This document shows, one piece after another, positions 1 to 12,427 of a stretch of DNA of 64,000 bases. Made by a program: the position numbers and the translations under genes. The stretch's first letter is position 1. Every line of letters begins with the position of its first letter. The notes beneath the pieces are model-generated. The model saw only the letters and a list, made by a program, of their open reading frames with translations, was not told where the DNA came from and made no database searches. The stretch comes from Apodospora peruviana (lineage: Eukaryota > Ascomycota > Sordariomycetes > Sordariales > Lasiosphaeriaceae). The stretch is from contig JAUEDM010000001.1 in NCBI GenBank assembly GCA_033439685.1, positions 2,356,001-2,420,000 of the forward strand, given 5' to 3'.

Positions 1-2536
1 TTAGGTCCGTAACCTTGGCCGGATCGGGCTCCTCGAGTCGCGAGATCGCCTCGTGGAGTTCTTGATACCGCATGTAGTATTGCTTGAATTTGAGGGCCTC
101 ATTCACAACCTCACGTGACATCCTCTGCCGCTTTGAGGCTCTTCCCGAGGACGCGTCCTGTGCTGGCCGCTTCCTACCAACACCAATACTGCTAACATCA
201 GTGCTTCCTGTGCTGCTTATCCCCGAATTGCTACTCGAGCTACTGGCGATTGTATCGCGATCATGTTCGCGCTCGCGTTTGCGAGCCCGCGGGCGAGCAG
301 GCTGCTCGTCCTCCACGTCGGACGCATTCGTCGGCGGGGACGATGCCAGGGGCGACGACTTCATTGGCGATGTGTTCTTGGTCTTGTTCAACGACACACC
401 CGAGGTGGTCCCGCGACTATACTGGCTGGCATCCGACGGTGCGCGCTTGTGGATCGAGCTGGTAACCGGCAGCTGCGCCTTGGGCGCAGGCTTGATGCGC
501 TTACTGAGCGGAGTACCCGAACTTGAGCTGTCATCCTCTTCGATATCGCGGGAGCGCTTTGCGGGTGGCTTTGTCGGTTTGGCGATAACCTGCGCGCGGA
601 TTGTGTCTCTGTCCTGCTCTGGCTCTCGCTCTCTGTCTCTAGGGGCAGCTTTAGGGGCAGATTTGGGCATAGGAGCTGGCGCAGCTTTCGGTTTCTCCGC
701 TGCTCTCGGCTTCTCGATCGCCTTGACTTTCTCTGTCGGCTTTGGCTTCTCAGCCGGTCTGATCTTCTCGGCCGGCTTAGGTTTCTCGGCCTGTCGGTCA
801 ACTGGTTTCGGAGCGGGTGCTGGCTTGCCCTTCGCCACCGACAAGGGAACTTCATCGTTGTCCGAGTCTGAATCCGATATGAACTCCTTAGACAAAACCC
901 GCCCACCTTTTGGAGCGGAAGCCTTGGCCGGTGGCTTTGTTGGTGAGACCTTTGGTGATGCCTTGGCCGCCGCGGCGGCAGCTGGCTTCTTCGAATTCGA
1001 CAAGAGACGCTTTGCCTGGGCTTCAGAGGCCGACAACTTTTTCTTGGTTGAGGTTTGCGAGTTGGATCGTGACATCGGTTCACCGCCCTTGGTCTTCTTG
1101 GCTCCAGAGCTAGCCGAATCGTCCTTTTCCGAGTCACCTCCACTGGGACTTGCTGTGCCTGCCTTTTGCACATTGATCTTGGGCGTGGCAGCAGACGGAC
1201 CCTTGGCGATGGCTGCCTGCAGTTTGCTCAGACATATGCCCTTCCCACGCTCTGACATCGGGAGCAGTTTCTGCCACACCGGTTCCGACGAGCCCAGGCG
1301 CATTCGATCGTACTGTTTGATGGCGTTATCGATTGCCTTTTGTCGATGTTCCTCTGGGGAATAGTCGTATTGAAACACGTCCAGTTCCTTCCAGTACATC
1401 TTTCTGAGAGACCACTTTTGAATCCCGCTGTCGAAGTCGGCTACCTTGTTTAGTGCATCGGTGAATTCCTGCTCGGTGCCCTCATTGTACTTGGCAAGGA
1501 GCTCGTCAAATGTTGACTCCTGGGCGGCCAGCTCGTGAATGATCGGGAATCGTTGTTGTTTCAACTTGTCGTGAGCAGCACTTGTAGGCCCAAGAGAAGG
1601 AGACGCAAGACCGCTCAGCGCAGGACTGGGCGGAAGTGATCGAGGTGTAGCACCAGATTGTGCTCCTAGAAGCCTGCCCTTTGCAGCCGCCTTTCCTTTT
1701 CCCCCTTTGGTAGGCAGGATTGTATCTACAATCACAGTACTAGAGTCCCAAGTTAGCTTGGCGCTTTTTAATCGTTCGGGCGTAAAACACATACGAGTTC
1801 TCTCGCTTGTCCGCCTGCTCCTTCTCCTTCGCCCTCCTGAGTTCGGCAATGGCATCCTGCAGGTCTTGGTCTGAAGGCGAGCCTGCATTGAGCTTTGAGT
1901 TTGCATTGCCTGCGGTTTTGGCTGCCTTATTCGATTTAGCGACCTCCGGGGCCTTCGGGCCCCTTTTCTTGTACTTTGGCACTCGAAAGATCGACATTGT
2001 GGGATTTGGTAGCTTATTCACGAGCGTCGGCGCAGCTAAGCCGGAATGGAAAAGATCGTACTCAAAAGGCTCCTTGGACTTGGGTATTCTGACCTCCCGG
2101 TCATCAAAGAGGAAAGCCTGTGGTGGAAGTTGATTAGAGTTCAAGTTCGAAGGGGAAAAAATTCGACGCTTTAAATGCAAAGGAAGCGCTCGCGGGTGCG
2201 TATTGTGTAGTTTCCAACGTATTGTGGTAACGCCCATGCTATTGTGCAGCGACGCTCCTATTGTGCTGCCACTACCCCACCGAGCTGCTGCCAATGCCAA
2301 TTCCAAAGTGAGGTACCAAAGTAAGGTGAAAGTGAAGGGATTCTGAGGGGGGAGTTGGAACGTACCGGGTTGCTCCCCAGCGACAATTGGACGTCTTGGC
2401 CATTCTGCACACAGGCAATCATGTCCTCAATCACGCTGTCACTCAAACTAATAGCAAAGGCCTGTGTCGGAAGGGCGGCCATGACCTTGGGCGAGCTCTC
2501 CATGAGGAGGCCATTCTCAGGGATGTTGATGACCAT
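1..2536 (-). CDS. ell1: RNA polymerase II elongation factor ELL (partial, 3' end beyond left edge)
   Basis: ELL stimulates Pol II elongation by suppressing pausing, in the nucleus, usually with an EAF partner. I read three exons: 2536-2366, 2117-1795 and 1739 to beyond base 1, giving at least 744 residues. The introns are 248 nt (GTACGT...CAG) and 55 nt (GTATGT...CTAG, branch GCTAAC). The start is the ATG opening MVINIPENGL. Exon 2 carries the N-terminal ELL block with a PFEYDLF motif. Exon 3 has a winged-helix-like stretch (FPIIHELAAQ ... KWSLRKMYWKELDVF ... AIDNAIKQYDRM) typical of ELL. A long Lys/Pro/Ser-rich linker follows. The last visible residues (FKQYYMRYQELHEAI) look like the start of the C-terminal occludin/ELL domain, so only the end is missing. 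The first acceptor was chosen for phase and for continuity with the family's spacing; other acceptors around 2280-2300 do not keep frame. Confidence 0.8.
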
Positions 2537-5500
2537 CTTGACTGCCACTCTGGATCTCGAGACCCCTCCCCAGCTCCGGCTCTCTGTTTCCTCTACCCTC
2601 TTCCCTTGTTCTCCTCTTGTTACTCTCTGCGCTTGTCGTGTCTGTTTGAAGCTATCGGTCCCTCGTAGTGTCGTCTCCGTCACTGTTGGTTGTTCCCGAA
2701 GGTCGGCAATGCCACTCGAAAGCCTTGAGCAAAGAAGGGTTCAAGGCGTAGGTAAGCGAATTGCCAGTCGTCCCATTGCTGGTCAAGGCGACCTTGGCAC
2801 GATTAGCTCTGTTATCTGTCGAACCAGGGTTGCTTCCGGGCAGAGCCGATGAGGCAGGTAGGTAGGTATGAGGTTCCGACGTCGTCAAGTTGTCGAGAGT
2901 TCTTTTCGGTCTCGATCAGGTCTACTTCGGAGTGGGCGATGGAAGCGAAACACAGCGGCGGTTGGGTTTCGGGAAAGAGATGGAATAGTACAGTGAGGGG
3001 AAAACGAGAGACTTTGGCTGGAAAAGGCACGAAGTCGTACTCTTTGGGATCGAGAAAGCACAGTACGAAAGAGGGGACACCTGAAAGAGAGAGAGAGGCA
3101 CAAGAGAGGCACCGTCCGTGGGTGACAGCAACAAGTGCAGCAGTGCAGCAAGTGAAGAGCAGATGCAGCAGCGTCAAGTGAGTGGTGGAGGGTTGGATGG
3201 AGTGGGTAGTGGGTAGTGGGTGTGGGCGGGTGGGCGGAGTGAATGGTTGCAGGAACCTGGAAGACGTCCCGACGGGTACTTCTGGTACTTTTGCAGGTAC
3301 CTGCACACACTTCACCTCAGTCCAGCCTGGCCCCACAGCCTTTGTCCCATGTTGCCATGGCTGGGCTGCACTGTACAAAGCAGAAGAGAAGGTTTGACTG
3401 GCTGTGAGTGGCCCCAGTGGGTTGGAGCCGGGGGTGTGGCGGTACAGCTAGGTACAAGCAGGCACAACCACGCAGGTGTGAGCACAATGGAATGGAAGTC
3501 GCTTCTCGTGCCCGACAGGGGACAGGGATTGCGGGTGAGCAGCAGCTTTGCATGGAGTTAACCCGTAGTGAGGTTAGACACCTTGTGAGGGTCTCATCGA
3601 GAACGGCCCCGATTCTTGAAGACCGCTGGACTGTCGGTTTGGAATTGTTTTTTTTTTTGCTCAGACGCGCTATTTGCCAGTCCTCTATTCAGTACAGCTA
3701 TCGGGTACGTATCGAAAGGGTTATACAGGATATCAACTTTATCTTTGTGTGTCATTTCGACTCACGCCATTCTAGCGGATGCCCCATGTCCTTTTTGACG
3801 TGGCTCAAAGATCCCATCTGCGTCCAAGATTCGTTCCACGCAACGGGCCAAAGTTTGGTGGTTTTAGATTCAACAGAGGCGGGGTCCACATTGGTTTGAA
3901 TTCGATTGGGAAAGTTGAAAACGGGCAGGTGCGGTGGTGGCCTGCAAGATTCGTTGATGCGTCACGGGTGCTGATGTAATTCAATCTCTCTTCACAGGAC
4001 GGACAAAAACACATAACCTGTCTCTGATGGCTCGACACTGCGAGTATCTCTTCATGCTCAGTTATACAAGATACACCTGATCCTGGAAACTTGTTGTTCT
4101 TTTCATCGTTCGTCCATTGATTCATCTGAAGTTGCCTTGTTCTCAGACCTCCGATCATAGGAAGCAATTCAGATGGAGTGGAGTTTTGGTGGGAGGCATG
4201 CCCCCGACGCTTTAGCGGATACGCCTCCGACGGAGTGGGCTAAAACTCTTGCTGCCCGTCATTCTTCCATTCGGTCCTCGCTCCGGGCATCCATTTCGAA
4301 AGTCTGTCTCCAAGGCAACGCCAACAACACTCTCCATGCTCTCCACCGTGGATCAATTCTAGCTGCACCAGATATCAACCTAAAGACAAGCCAAACCTCG
4401 CGCTGGAACTCTCCGAAAACCGTCGACGAAGAAGAACAGGCAGCTCTGCCGCCCCGTGCCCAGGTCAAAGAGGCTCATCAGCTGCCTCGATTGACCGGTT
4501 GGGTCGCAATTCGTCCAGCCCTCCATTCCACACAAAATCCATAGGGGGGCGCGAGGCAGTGCTAAGGTAGTTATTAAGCACATAGCACACTGCGTGTACA
4601 TACCTATTTGCAATGGAGACATTTTCGGTGCAGCGAGCGAGCGCTGGGCGAAGTGGAGAGGGTTGCTTTTTCCCCCTCCCATCTCGCTTCTCATGAGTTC
4701 CTCCTCGCTTGTTGGCAAACTTGACCTTCCGGGCGGCGGCTCCATGGACTGACTCCACGGGCTCTGCACAACTTACGCCAAGGCGACTTCCCACGTGCTG
4801 TTGAGGGGAGCACGCCGACTCCGAAAGAGGCAATCGAGGCAAGGTACTTCGTAACGTCCCGCAGGAGAGAAAGAGGTCGGGATGCGGCACATGAGGTGAA
4901 AAGGGTGGCAGAACTGCCAACTGTGCCTGAGTAACGCAACTTCAACACAGCTGCTGCGCAGACGCCTCTTCTGACGGTTTATTTGCTCGGCGCGACTCTC
5001 CAGCTGCCTGGCAAACGCCAATGGATCATGTATTGCCAGTCAGGTCCGCCTAGGAAAGTTGGGATGGCATTCTCCAGGTAAGAGGTCTGTTCCCTTTTGC
5101 CAATTGGCCCAAGGCCCTGTCCTGCAATGAACATGATGATTCACCGGGCCGGGACCCTTCCAAACGGGACAACCGAGCGAGCGCAGAGAGAGACCGTCCA
5201 TCCGTCAATCACATCAAATATAGTGCAATCGAGCCGATTCGCTATAATAATCTGGAAGCCTATTCCGTACTAGCAAATACAAAACTTCGATGGTGAAAGA
5301 CCACTCCACTTTCTCGTTCAAGGGCCATTGACAGAACCCCACTCCTCAGACATTGCACGTCACGGAATGCCATGAACCGGCCAGCCAGCTACCCAGGCCG
5401 ACTTTTGTCACAACACCGGAGCTGTATTTTTTCACTTAATTCGGCTGCCTTGGCCGGTAAAGTTGTCAGCTTCTATTCTTCACGTCGGGTCACACCAGGG

Positions 5501-8500
5501 TTCGGCCGTTCCTCGATTCAGCGAACATGTCCGGATTACGCCAATGTCAGCCTGTCAGCCGAACGGTCGTCTCTTGCGCAATTGAGTGAGCTACTTTAGT
5601 TACGAGTATCGGTATCCGTAGCTCATGAATGTCTGTGTGTTGGGGACAGCAGCCGTTGCTCTTTCTGGCTGTCTGTTCTGTTGACTAAGGTACCTTGGGC
5701 CCTGATCGATTCAAGGGCCAGGTAAGAATATCCGACAGTTGTCCGAGCTCCCGCTCGAGCTGTTGTTAACTTGTTGGTGGCTTGCCCGAGCGCTAGACCG
5801 CCGCCGCCGGCCGGCTCTTCCTGAGCGAGCGCTAGGAAGACCTGCCGGACGACACGGCATTTCTATGCGGGTCATCAATCAGCTGGAGGAGGGTAACCCG
5901 TAAAAGGTTCTTTTTCTTTTCTTTTTCCTTGCCCAGCCACCTGTCGTTCGTCATTACATCTGCCCGCACCTGCCCTGATTTTCTTCCCCAGAATGATATT
6001 TACCCGGTGTTGAACTGTACATCTGTGTAGATTGGTACGGGTACCTGAATTCCTGGAATGGGACGAACCAGGAGAACCAGAAACATTTACGTCAATGCTG
6101 CTTGAAACATCCTCAGCAGCCAGGGCCTGGGACCTGGGGCCAGCCATTACCGGCGACCCCACATCTTGCATCGACTCGCCTCGTCCTCACCAGGGGCGCG
6201 CGATGAGGGTGCATGAATACCCGGAAAGTGAGTTCCGTGCAGTGTGTGATCGACAAAGTTCACTCAGTGCAGCCACGACTCTGGAAAGTCGGTGCTGCCC
6301 CCGTGCACCCACCATCCAACAACAACCAGTCGGTCAGAGTACGGTTTAGCTGTTGTGTGCTGACATCGGCATCAGGTACCAGTCTCATGCGCAAATACGA
6401 AAACCCAAAATATGTCGACTGGTGGGTCTTTGGAGCGTGTACAGCCTTTTGAACATGATTCTTTCAGTCCGCAATTGGGTGTACATCCATAACCCGTAAA
6501 GCGTGCTGCACCACCACCACACCGGGCAGCAGTGCTGGATCGAGAAGCAACTAGTTCTACAGTGAACCCCCAGCGGGCGATTGCGTGTTGGAGCAGCGTG
6601 CGTGTAAGCAAATCTTCTTCCTGTTCCTGGCAAGCCATTTCACCAGATGAATACGGATACTGGGGGGCCCTTTTAGCTCGTCCAGTAAGGCTGACACGCC
6701 GTGGAAAGATCCACCACCACCTTCTGGGTTCTGGGGGTGAGAGAGGGGCGCTGGGCGATCATATAGGGTATCACCCCCCTTGATGATACTACACTCTTCT
6801 GCCCTACCACCTCAGTTTGTTGCCCTTTGTCGATATCGAGCAAGTGTGCAGGATCTGGTGAACCGAGCGCTCTCTCACCCTCCTTGGGCCCGCCACTACC
6901 TGAAGTGGTTCGGTCCAACTTGCGAAAATAATAAGCGTCGAGTCGGGCCTTTCCCCCAAGGCCTTCACGTAAGCGACAGGAAACTAGCAACAGAAAGCTA
7001 CCTTATGTATTCAATAATTCGATTTGACCGCCTCTGCCTGTCTGGCTCAGGGCTGGCTTTTCGATGCCGTGTCACCACCCACCGTTACGTTTGGGTGGGG
7101 GATTGGTTGGACAGGATGATGTTCCTGTGCCGTAATCCCGCAAACTTGATCCGGACCGGGTGGCATTCTGGTGTTTCTCGTTTCTGTCACTGTGCCGTTT
7201 GGGCGAAGACCTGAGTGTGCCTTGCTGGCCAAGCAAGGCCAGCACTACCAGCCAAGGTAGTCAAGCTTACAGCATACCTGCCTGACCTTTCTGATATAAT
7301 GACTTAATGCCCATCCTTTTGAATGTTTGAGACGATCCGGCGGCCGGGGAAACGGGGGCCAGAGCAGGGCAAGACCTCATGTTGAAACATCACGGCCGTC
7401 TCCCTCTCTTTCGACCGAATGTCGGATCCGCATCTAACGGACGGCCTGCAACTCGCCAAGGCTAACTAACGAGAACGACGGAGGGAAGCGCCAATGGCCT
7501 GGGTTGCACGATCACGGCGGGCGGTCAGCAGTCCCACCGGCTCGGGTCTGCTTTAACGGTAAGGACGTAAAGAAAGGCTTGTCTACCTGTAGTCGGAAAC
7601 CGGGGATTTTCTCAAAGACGATTCCGAGGAAAGGGTATAGAATTGCGAGTTAACGAGATGGGTTTCCTGGGTGGTGCTGCGGCTGTGGCAAAATATGCTC
7701 TCAAAAAGGTCTTCCTTCCATGAACTACAATCTCTTATGGCCAACAATTGTCGAACCACACGTTCAACAATGGCGCAACCAAGACGATCCGGGACGCGGC
7801 CCTGGCCCTGGCCAACAACAAAACACGTTGAAAAAAAAAGACAGTACCAAGCGGCCCGCGACGACGGCCCTGACGAATTCAGAACCTCAAAGTTGTCCTG
7901 GAGTGGTTAATATACGGAATACAGACTAATAACACATCAGGTAAATCTGGGAACGCTAGGATCGAGCGGCGCTCTCACGATGGACATTCGTCTTGTGTGG
8001 CTGGGGACCGGACGGAAAGAGATGGTGGGGCATGGAGCAAGTGGTCAAAAGCGGCTAGGCAAATGCTGTGTGGATAAGTGACGATACTGTACGTATAGGC
8101 ACACGTGTAAAGTGGACTGCGATACATTCCGGTGCCCGGTCTTCAATCTTCTGTCCCCCACCCCTCCATTATCTCGCTGTCTGTCTGCTGCTGGGACTTT
8201 CACCACTCTGTTCTTCGGAGAGAGACATTGGTGTGAGAAAGGGCAATGCTGCGTATCTTATCTCGCCGGACGGTCCCGGGAACCTGTCCGTGTCACCGGA
8301 AGGTATCCGTAAGGTACGTACCTTAGCTCTGCTGCTCGGAGCACGGAATCTAATGGCTTGGCTTTCCAGCCGCCTCCCTCCACATCAGCAGCTTAGGTTG
8401 TCCGACGACCTCAACCCTTCTTGCCCCTCCTCAAAAATGGAATCAGCTTTTGGGGAAAACAGGGCAGTAAGGAGTAAATACAGCTGAGGGATTTAATCAT

Positions 8501-11500
8501 GACAAGTTATGGCTTGTATTCCTTTGAAACACTGAAGAACAAGATAAAGAGATCTGAAGGAGGCAACGATTTGCGCGCAGTTTCACCCACTCTGCCACTC
8601 CTGCGGGCAGAGGAGGCAGATCTCCAGGGTTCTCCACCTTCACCTTCTTCAACACGCGTTTATGGTTACATCCGTTTCCATGAATGCTTCTGTATGAGAT
8701 ACAGCAATATTCATCCGCCTCTTTCATCAGCAACACAACTTTCCTTTTATGCCTACCTTACTGACGGGTCAAATCTTCTCGCAGTATTACTGGTACTAAA
8801 TAATAAAGTCGTCAAACTTCCATGTCAGACGGACGGGATCGGACAAGCCCACGGGCCCGGAGCTTGGTCAGCCGCCCCCCCTCACGACGACGTGTCCAGG
8901 CACAGGGTGCACGTCAGGGTCGTAGCGGGGAGTGATGCGCTCCAGGAGCTGTGCTTAAAGATGCAATGGAACCTCGTGGTCCCCTCTCCTTCTTCTTTCT
9001 GTCAAGAGACTCATTACGAGATACCAAGATGCTCTCTCGTTCACTGACGGCTTTGTAATTGTAAAAAAGTTAGGACGAGAGTTCGATTACCTTCTTTCTC
9101 CGTTAAGTCAGTCATGGAAAACTCGGGTTGTTTTTTTCCCTTTTGGTGAAGCAGTTCCCACCCATCCAAATGCAGAACAGGACTGTTTTTCCTTCATGTT
9201 CAGCTCCATGGGCATCAGCCTAGGCGGCTTATCCCCCGCATCTATCGGCCGGTCTGCTTCTCTTCCATAAGCATTTCCCCTCTTCTCCAAAGTTCTCCCT
9301 CCCTCTTCCCCACGAATCCCGAGCTGGTCTTTACTTTCATTGGGCTGTTCCGCTGTCAAGTAATGAACTCTTGAGGGGGCTAGTAAAGTTGAGGGGCGTA
9401 AGCTTCGCTCTGTCGGAGGGGCCCAAAGGATTTGCGTAGAAATTTCTAATATCGTCAGTTGTTTTTACACCCAACTCTCTAACCGTATATATTGTGCCCC
9501 ATTATAAGGACTCGTGGGTATATCATCACAGTACCGGCATTGGCGGGCAACGGAACAGCCGTTCCCGAAGATCGCCCCAATCCACCACATGAAATCGGAA
9601 AGCAACAAGCATGCCTTATTGGACACGCAAAGTACGGGGTACGTAGCCAAGGACCGGATCAATCATAAATTCCAGGGAAAAAAGCGTCTGTTGACCGGGT
9701 CTCGTCTCCGGCACTCAATCTATTTTCGACTTTTTCTGATGTAGGTGGCTTGATTTTCACCAGAGTAAATAGAGACATACTTGGTTTCCTTCATATAGCG
9801 ATTATGGCTGCTGGTCCTTGGGAGTGTTGATATGGAAATTTACCCCTGACACTCCGCCGCAGCAGTTCAAGTATTAGATGGCACCGAGAAATTCCATACA
9901 GCTTATGCGTCTCCCACTCTGTTTAATGGGCCGGTTGGGGATCAGCAACATCACTTCGTCCTCTCCTCCCCCTATACTTTTAACCCAATCAGAACCGGCA
10001 GGCAGATCGGTTGTTGCTGTAACGTTTGGATACAACGTTTCCTACTTGTAGCTGATACTCCTGCATCAGTTTGCCCAGAATCTTAACTCCAACCCTTTCT
10101 TTAGTCATGGGCTGCCAGGCAGTCAAGCAGTCGGTCAGTCAGTCTCTTGCACACACACATATTTCGGGGTGGTTTTAAGTAGCCTTGTTGTTTCTTCCCT
10201 TTGGTTGGTTGTTCGCTCTCTATAGGTGCAGGTTTGTTTCGGTCTCAGTCATGGCATGCCACCGTTCATAGTTTATATTCACCCTTTATTTCAGATTCCG
10301 GGGGGCATGAATCAATCTCCTGGCGTTGGATGCCTATAGGAGTTTGTTATGCTAGTAGCCTCTCAACCCGAATAGCAATATATTACCATCTATTCAGCCG
10401 TGGGGATCCTTTGGTGGTGCTTTGTTCGCAATGTTGATACAGTAAAGCTTTACAAGTGGTCAGAGGACTTTTTTGATGCGGAAAGCCACTCCACTTCCTG
10501 CCCTAGCAAAACAGCTATGTTTATACAGGAGACAGTTTATGTCATTAGCTCTGACTTCTTCGCCACACCTCCATTGTTCAGTTATTTGAGTTTATGGGTT
10601 TGCCTCTCTCGTTTCACCGGTAGCGTGCTGACTGCAGGAAACATGGTTTACCCGCCGGCAGGTAGCTTGACAGTCAGGTGAAACGACCAAAACAGCATTG
10701 CCAGAGCTAAATAAACTTCGGAGGGCCCCCTAAGTGACATGTGAAGGGTGAACCAGCGCGGCCAGTGGCATACAGCTAAAGTGCTGCGGAGATAGCATAC
10801 AGATTAAACTACCTTTGTCTTAAATTGTCCAGAAGATTCTAGTTGCCAACCGGTACATCCAATCCGCAAGTGCAGCTTTCTGCAATCCGAGAGAAATTCG
10901 TAACAGGTAACGGCAGGTGGTATATATCACCGACCCGTGGTAGCCTCACTGTATTGAATACATGCCATGAAGCTACAAGTCACGCTTTTCTTCAGAACCT
11001 TGATCTCCGAGAAGTATCAACTAAAACTAAATATTAACTAGCTCCGCTTGGAGGGCAAGAAATGGGAAATTAGCCGGCCGTATACACTGGAACATATCGT
11101 TGCACAGCATTTATGAGAGGGTTTTCATACTCCCTCCCCTGGTTTTGCTTCCATGCCTTGTCGCCTTGTTTCAGGGGTCTGCATGCACCACAAGGCAAAA
11201 GCCAAACATGTATGGTCTATTATAGTACAATGACCGCTGCCAGCTCGTTCCTGCTCTTGCGGTGTGCAGCTCGTTAGCCCTAATTTAACGTGCTACAAAG
11301 AAATAGGTTCACTTGCTGGTGTTTCCGGCGAGGTCTATAATATGTACAATCGTACAACTGTGACGTAGTGTACCATCTTTGTGGTAATCATCATCCCCGA
11401 TGTCCATCTCATGGCGTATGGAGTACGACACGACCATGAGGTAGGCACTTACCTTCAAAACAGGGTTCAACCGCCTCGAGAAGGAGAAAAGCGAGCAATA

Positions 11501-12114
11501 AGAAAGGTAGATACGTACATTCGATCTCCCAGAGAGAAAAGTCTTTCTGTGATCGAATTTCGCTTTTCCCCCACTCAGTTTTCTGTTTGGTTTCACAAGG
11601 TGTCTAAACAATTTCGGTTCACCATGCAGGTACATCATAAAGACGTCCGTATTTAACGTGTCTTGACATCATAAAGAACTCCATATCTACCTAAGGAGTG
11701 ACTTTTATGTTCTTGACGAACTGGGCTATTATAATAGAAGACGAATTGGTTGAGACAACATTCTATGCTCGCTAGGCGCGCCGAATGGGAGGTTGTTTCT
11801 GCTGAGAACATATTCCATTAGAAAGACGTGCTTAGTTTGAGGTGAATCTGGGTAATTACACTGACTTCTGGGAGTCTTATGATAAAAGAACAAATGAGGG
11901 ACTTTTTTTGTCTCCTGCCCAGTTCAATGGCTGTGGTTGGCGCACTTCCTTAAATGTGAGCCCCTGAATGTAGATTCAACCATTGAAATAGTCTTAATTG
12001 CAGAGCGAGGCTCGCCTCTTACCCTGGCAGTAGTCCTGGGAACGAGAGAGTGTTTGTTACCGGCATACAACGCCAAGATGAGCAATATGGATCACATATT
12101 CAGGCAATCGTATA
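2537..12114. other. Gene-poor stretch, 9.6 kb
   Basis: The first 0.9 kb is presumably the promoter and leader of the ELL gene; it is CT-rich on its coding strand. I find no recognisable protein, tRNA or rRNA in the rest. Open frames are short, often lack ATG, and have low-complexity Ser/Arg/Pro composition. I saw no transposase or reverse-transcriptase motif. Base composition is mixed, not the extreme AT of strongly RIP-mutated DNA. Noncoding RNAs or genes made of very small exons could be hidden here. Confidence 0.5.
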
Positions 12115-12337
12115 CTATCTGCTACAGCTACTCTTCATCATCGTCCAGGGGCCGCATGCGATTGCCACAGCATATACAAGCTGTCTAGCCAAGGAAACTT
12201 GGGAGAATATGTAAACCAAGGCAGAGAACTAAATATACATACACCTACTCGCGCAAATAACATGTATAGACCGTGGCAAACTTGAAGATGTTCTTGGCCA
12301 GCTTGTAGATATAACTGTCACCGATGGCCTCAGCCAT
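12115..12337 (-). CDS. Candidate micro-gene, unknown function (doubtful)
   Basis: An ATG at 12337 opens a frame of about 29 codons with good fungal codon preference (AAG, GCC, ATC, TTC, TAC), starting MAEAIGDSYIYKLAKNIFKF. A possible donor GTAGGT follows at 12248 and a possible acceptor CTAG at 12185. Joining them in frame gives about 52 residues ending at 12115. Another reading of the second segment ends CGNRMRPLDDDEE at 12128, but would need a weak GTTATT donor. The branch-point signal is poor, so the 3' structure is uncertain. It would be divergent from the next gene, whose ATG is 90 bp away. I recognise no family. This rests on codon use alone. Confidence 0.28.
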
Positions 12338-12427
12338 GACTTTTTAATGGACCGCCATGATGGACGACGCAAGCTAAGGTGACCCACCAATACACACTAT
12401 CGCTCCTGTGAACAAGAAAATCACAAC

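Noticed and set aside
84..1364. Plus-strand frame of 426 codons
   Set aside because: It is antisense to exon 3 of the ELL gene, whose minus-strand frame has recognisable ELL motifs; the plus-strand product is low-complexity Gly/Ala/Leu/Ser and matches nothing.
4380..4769. Minus-strand two-exon candidate starting MEPPPGRSSLPTSEEE with a GTATGT...TTAG intron
   Set aside because: Splice signals look good, but the product has no recognisable motif, poor codon preference in the second part and no supporting context; too weak to list as a gene.
8580..8640. Minus-strand stretch resembling a tRNA A box (GGCAGAGTGGGTGAAA)
   Set aside because: No B box at the required distance and no acceptor-stem pairing.
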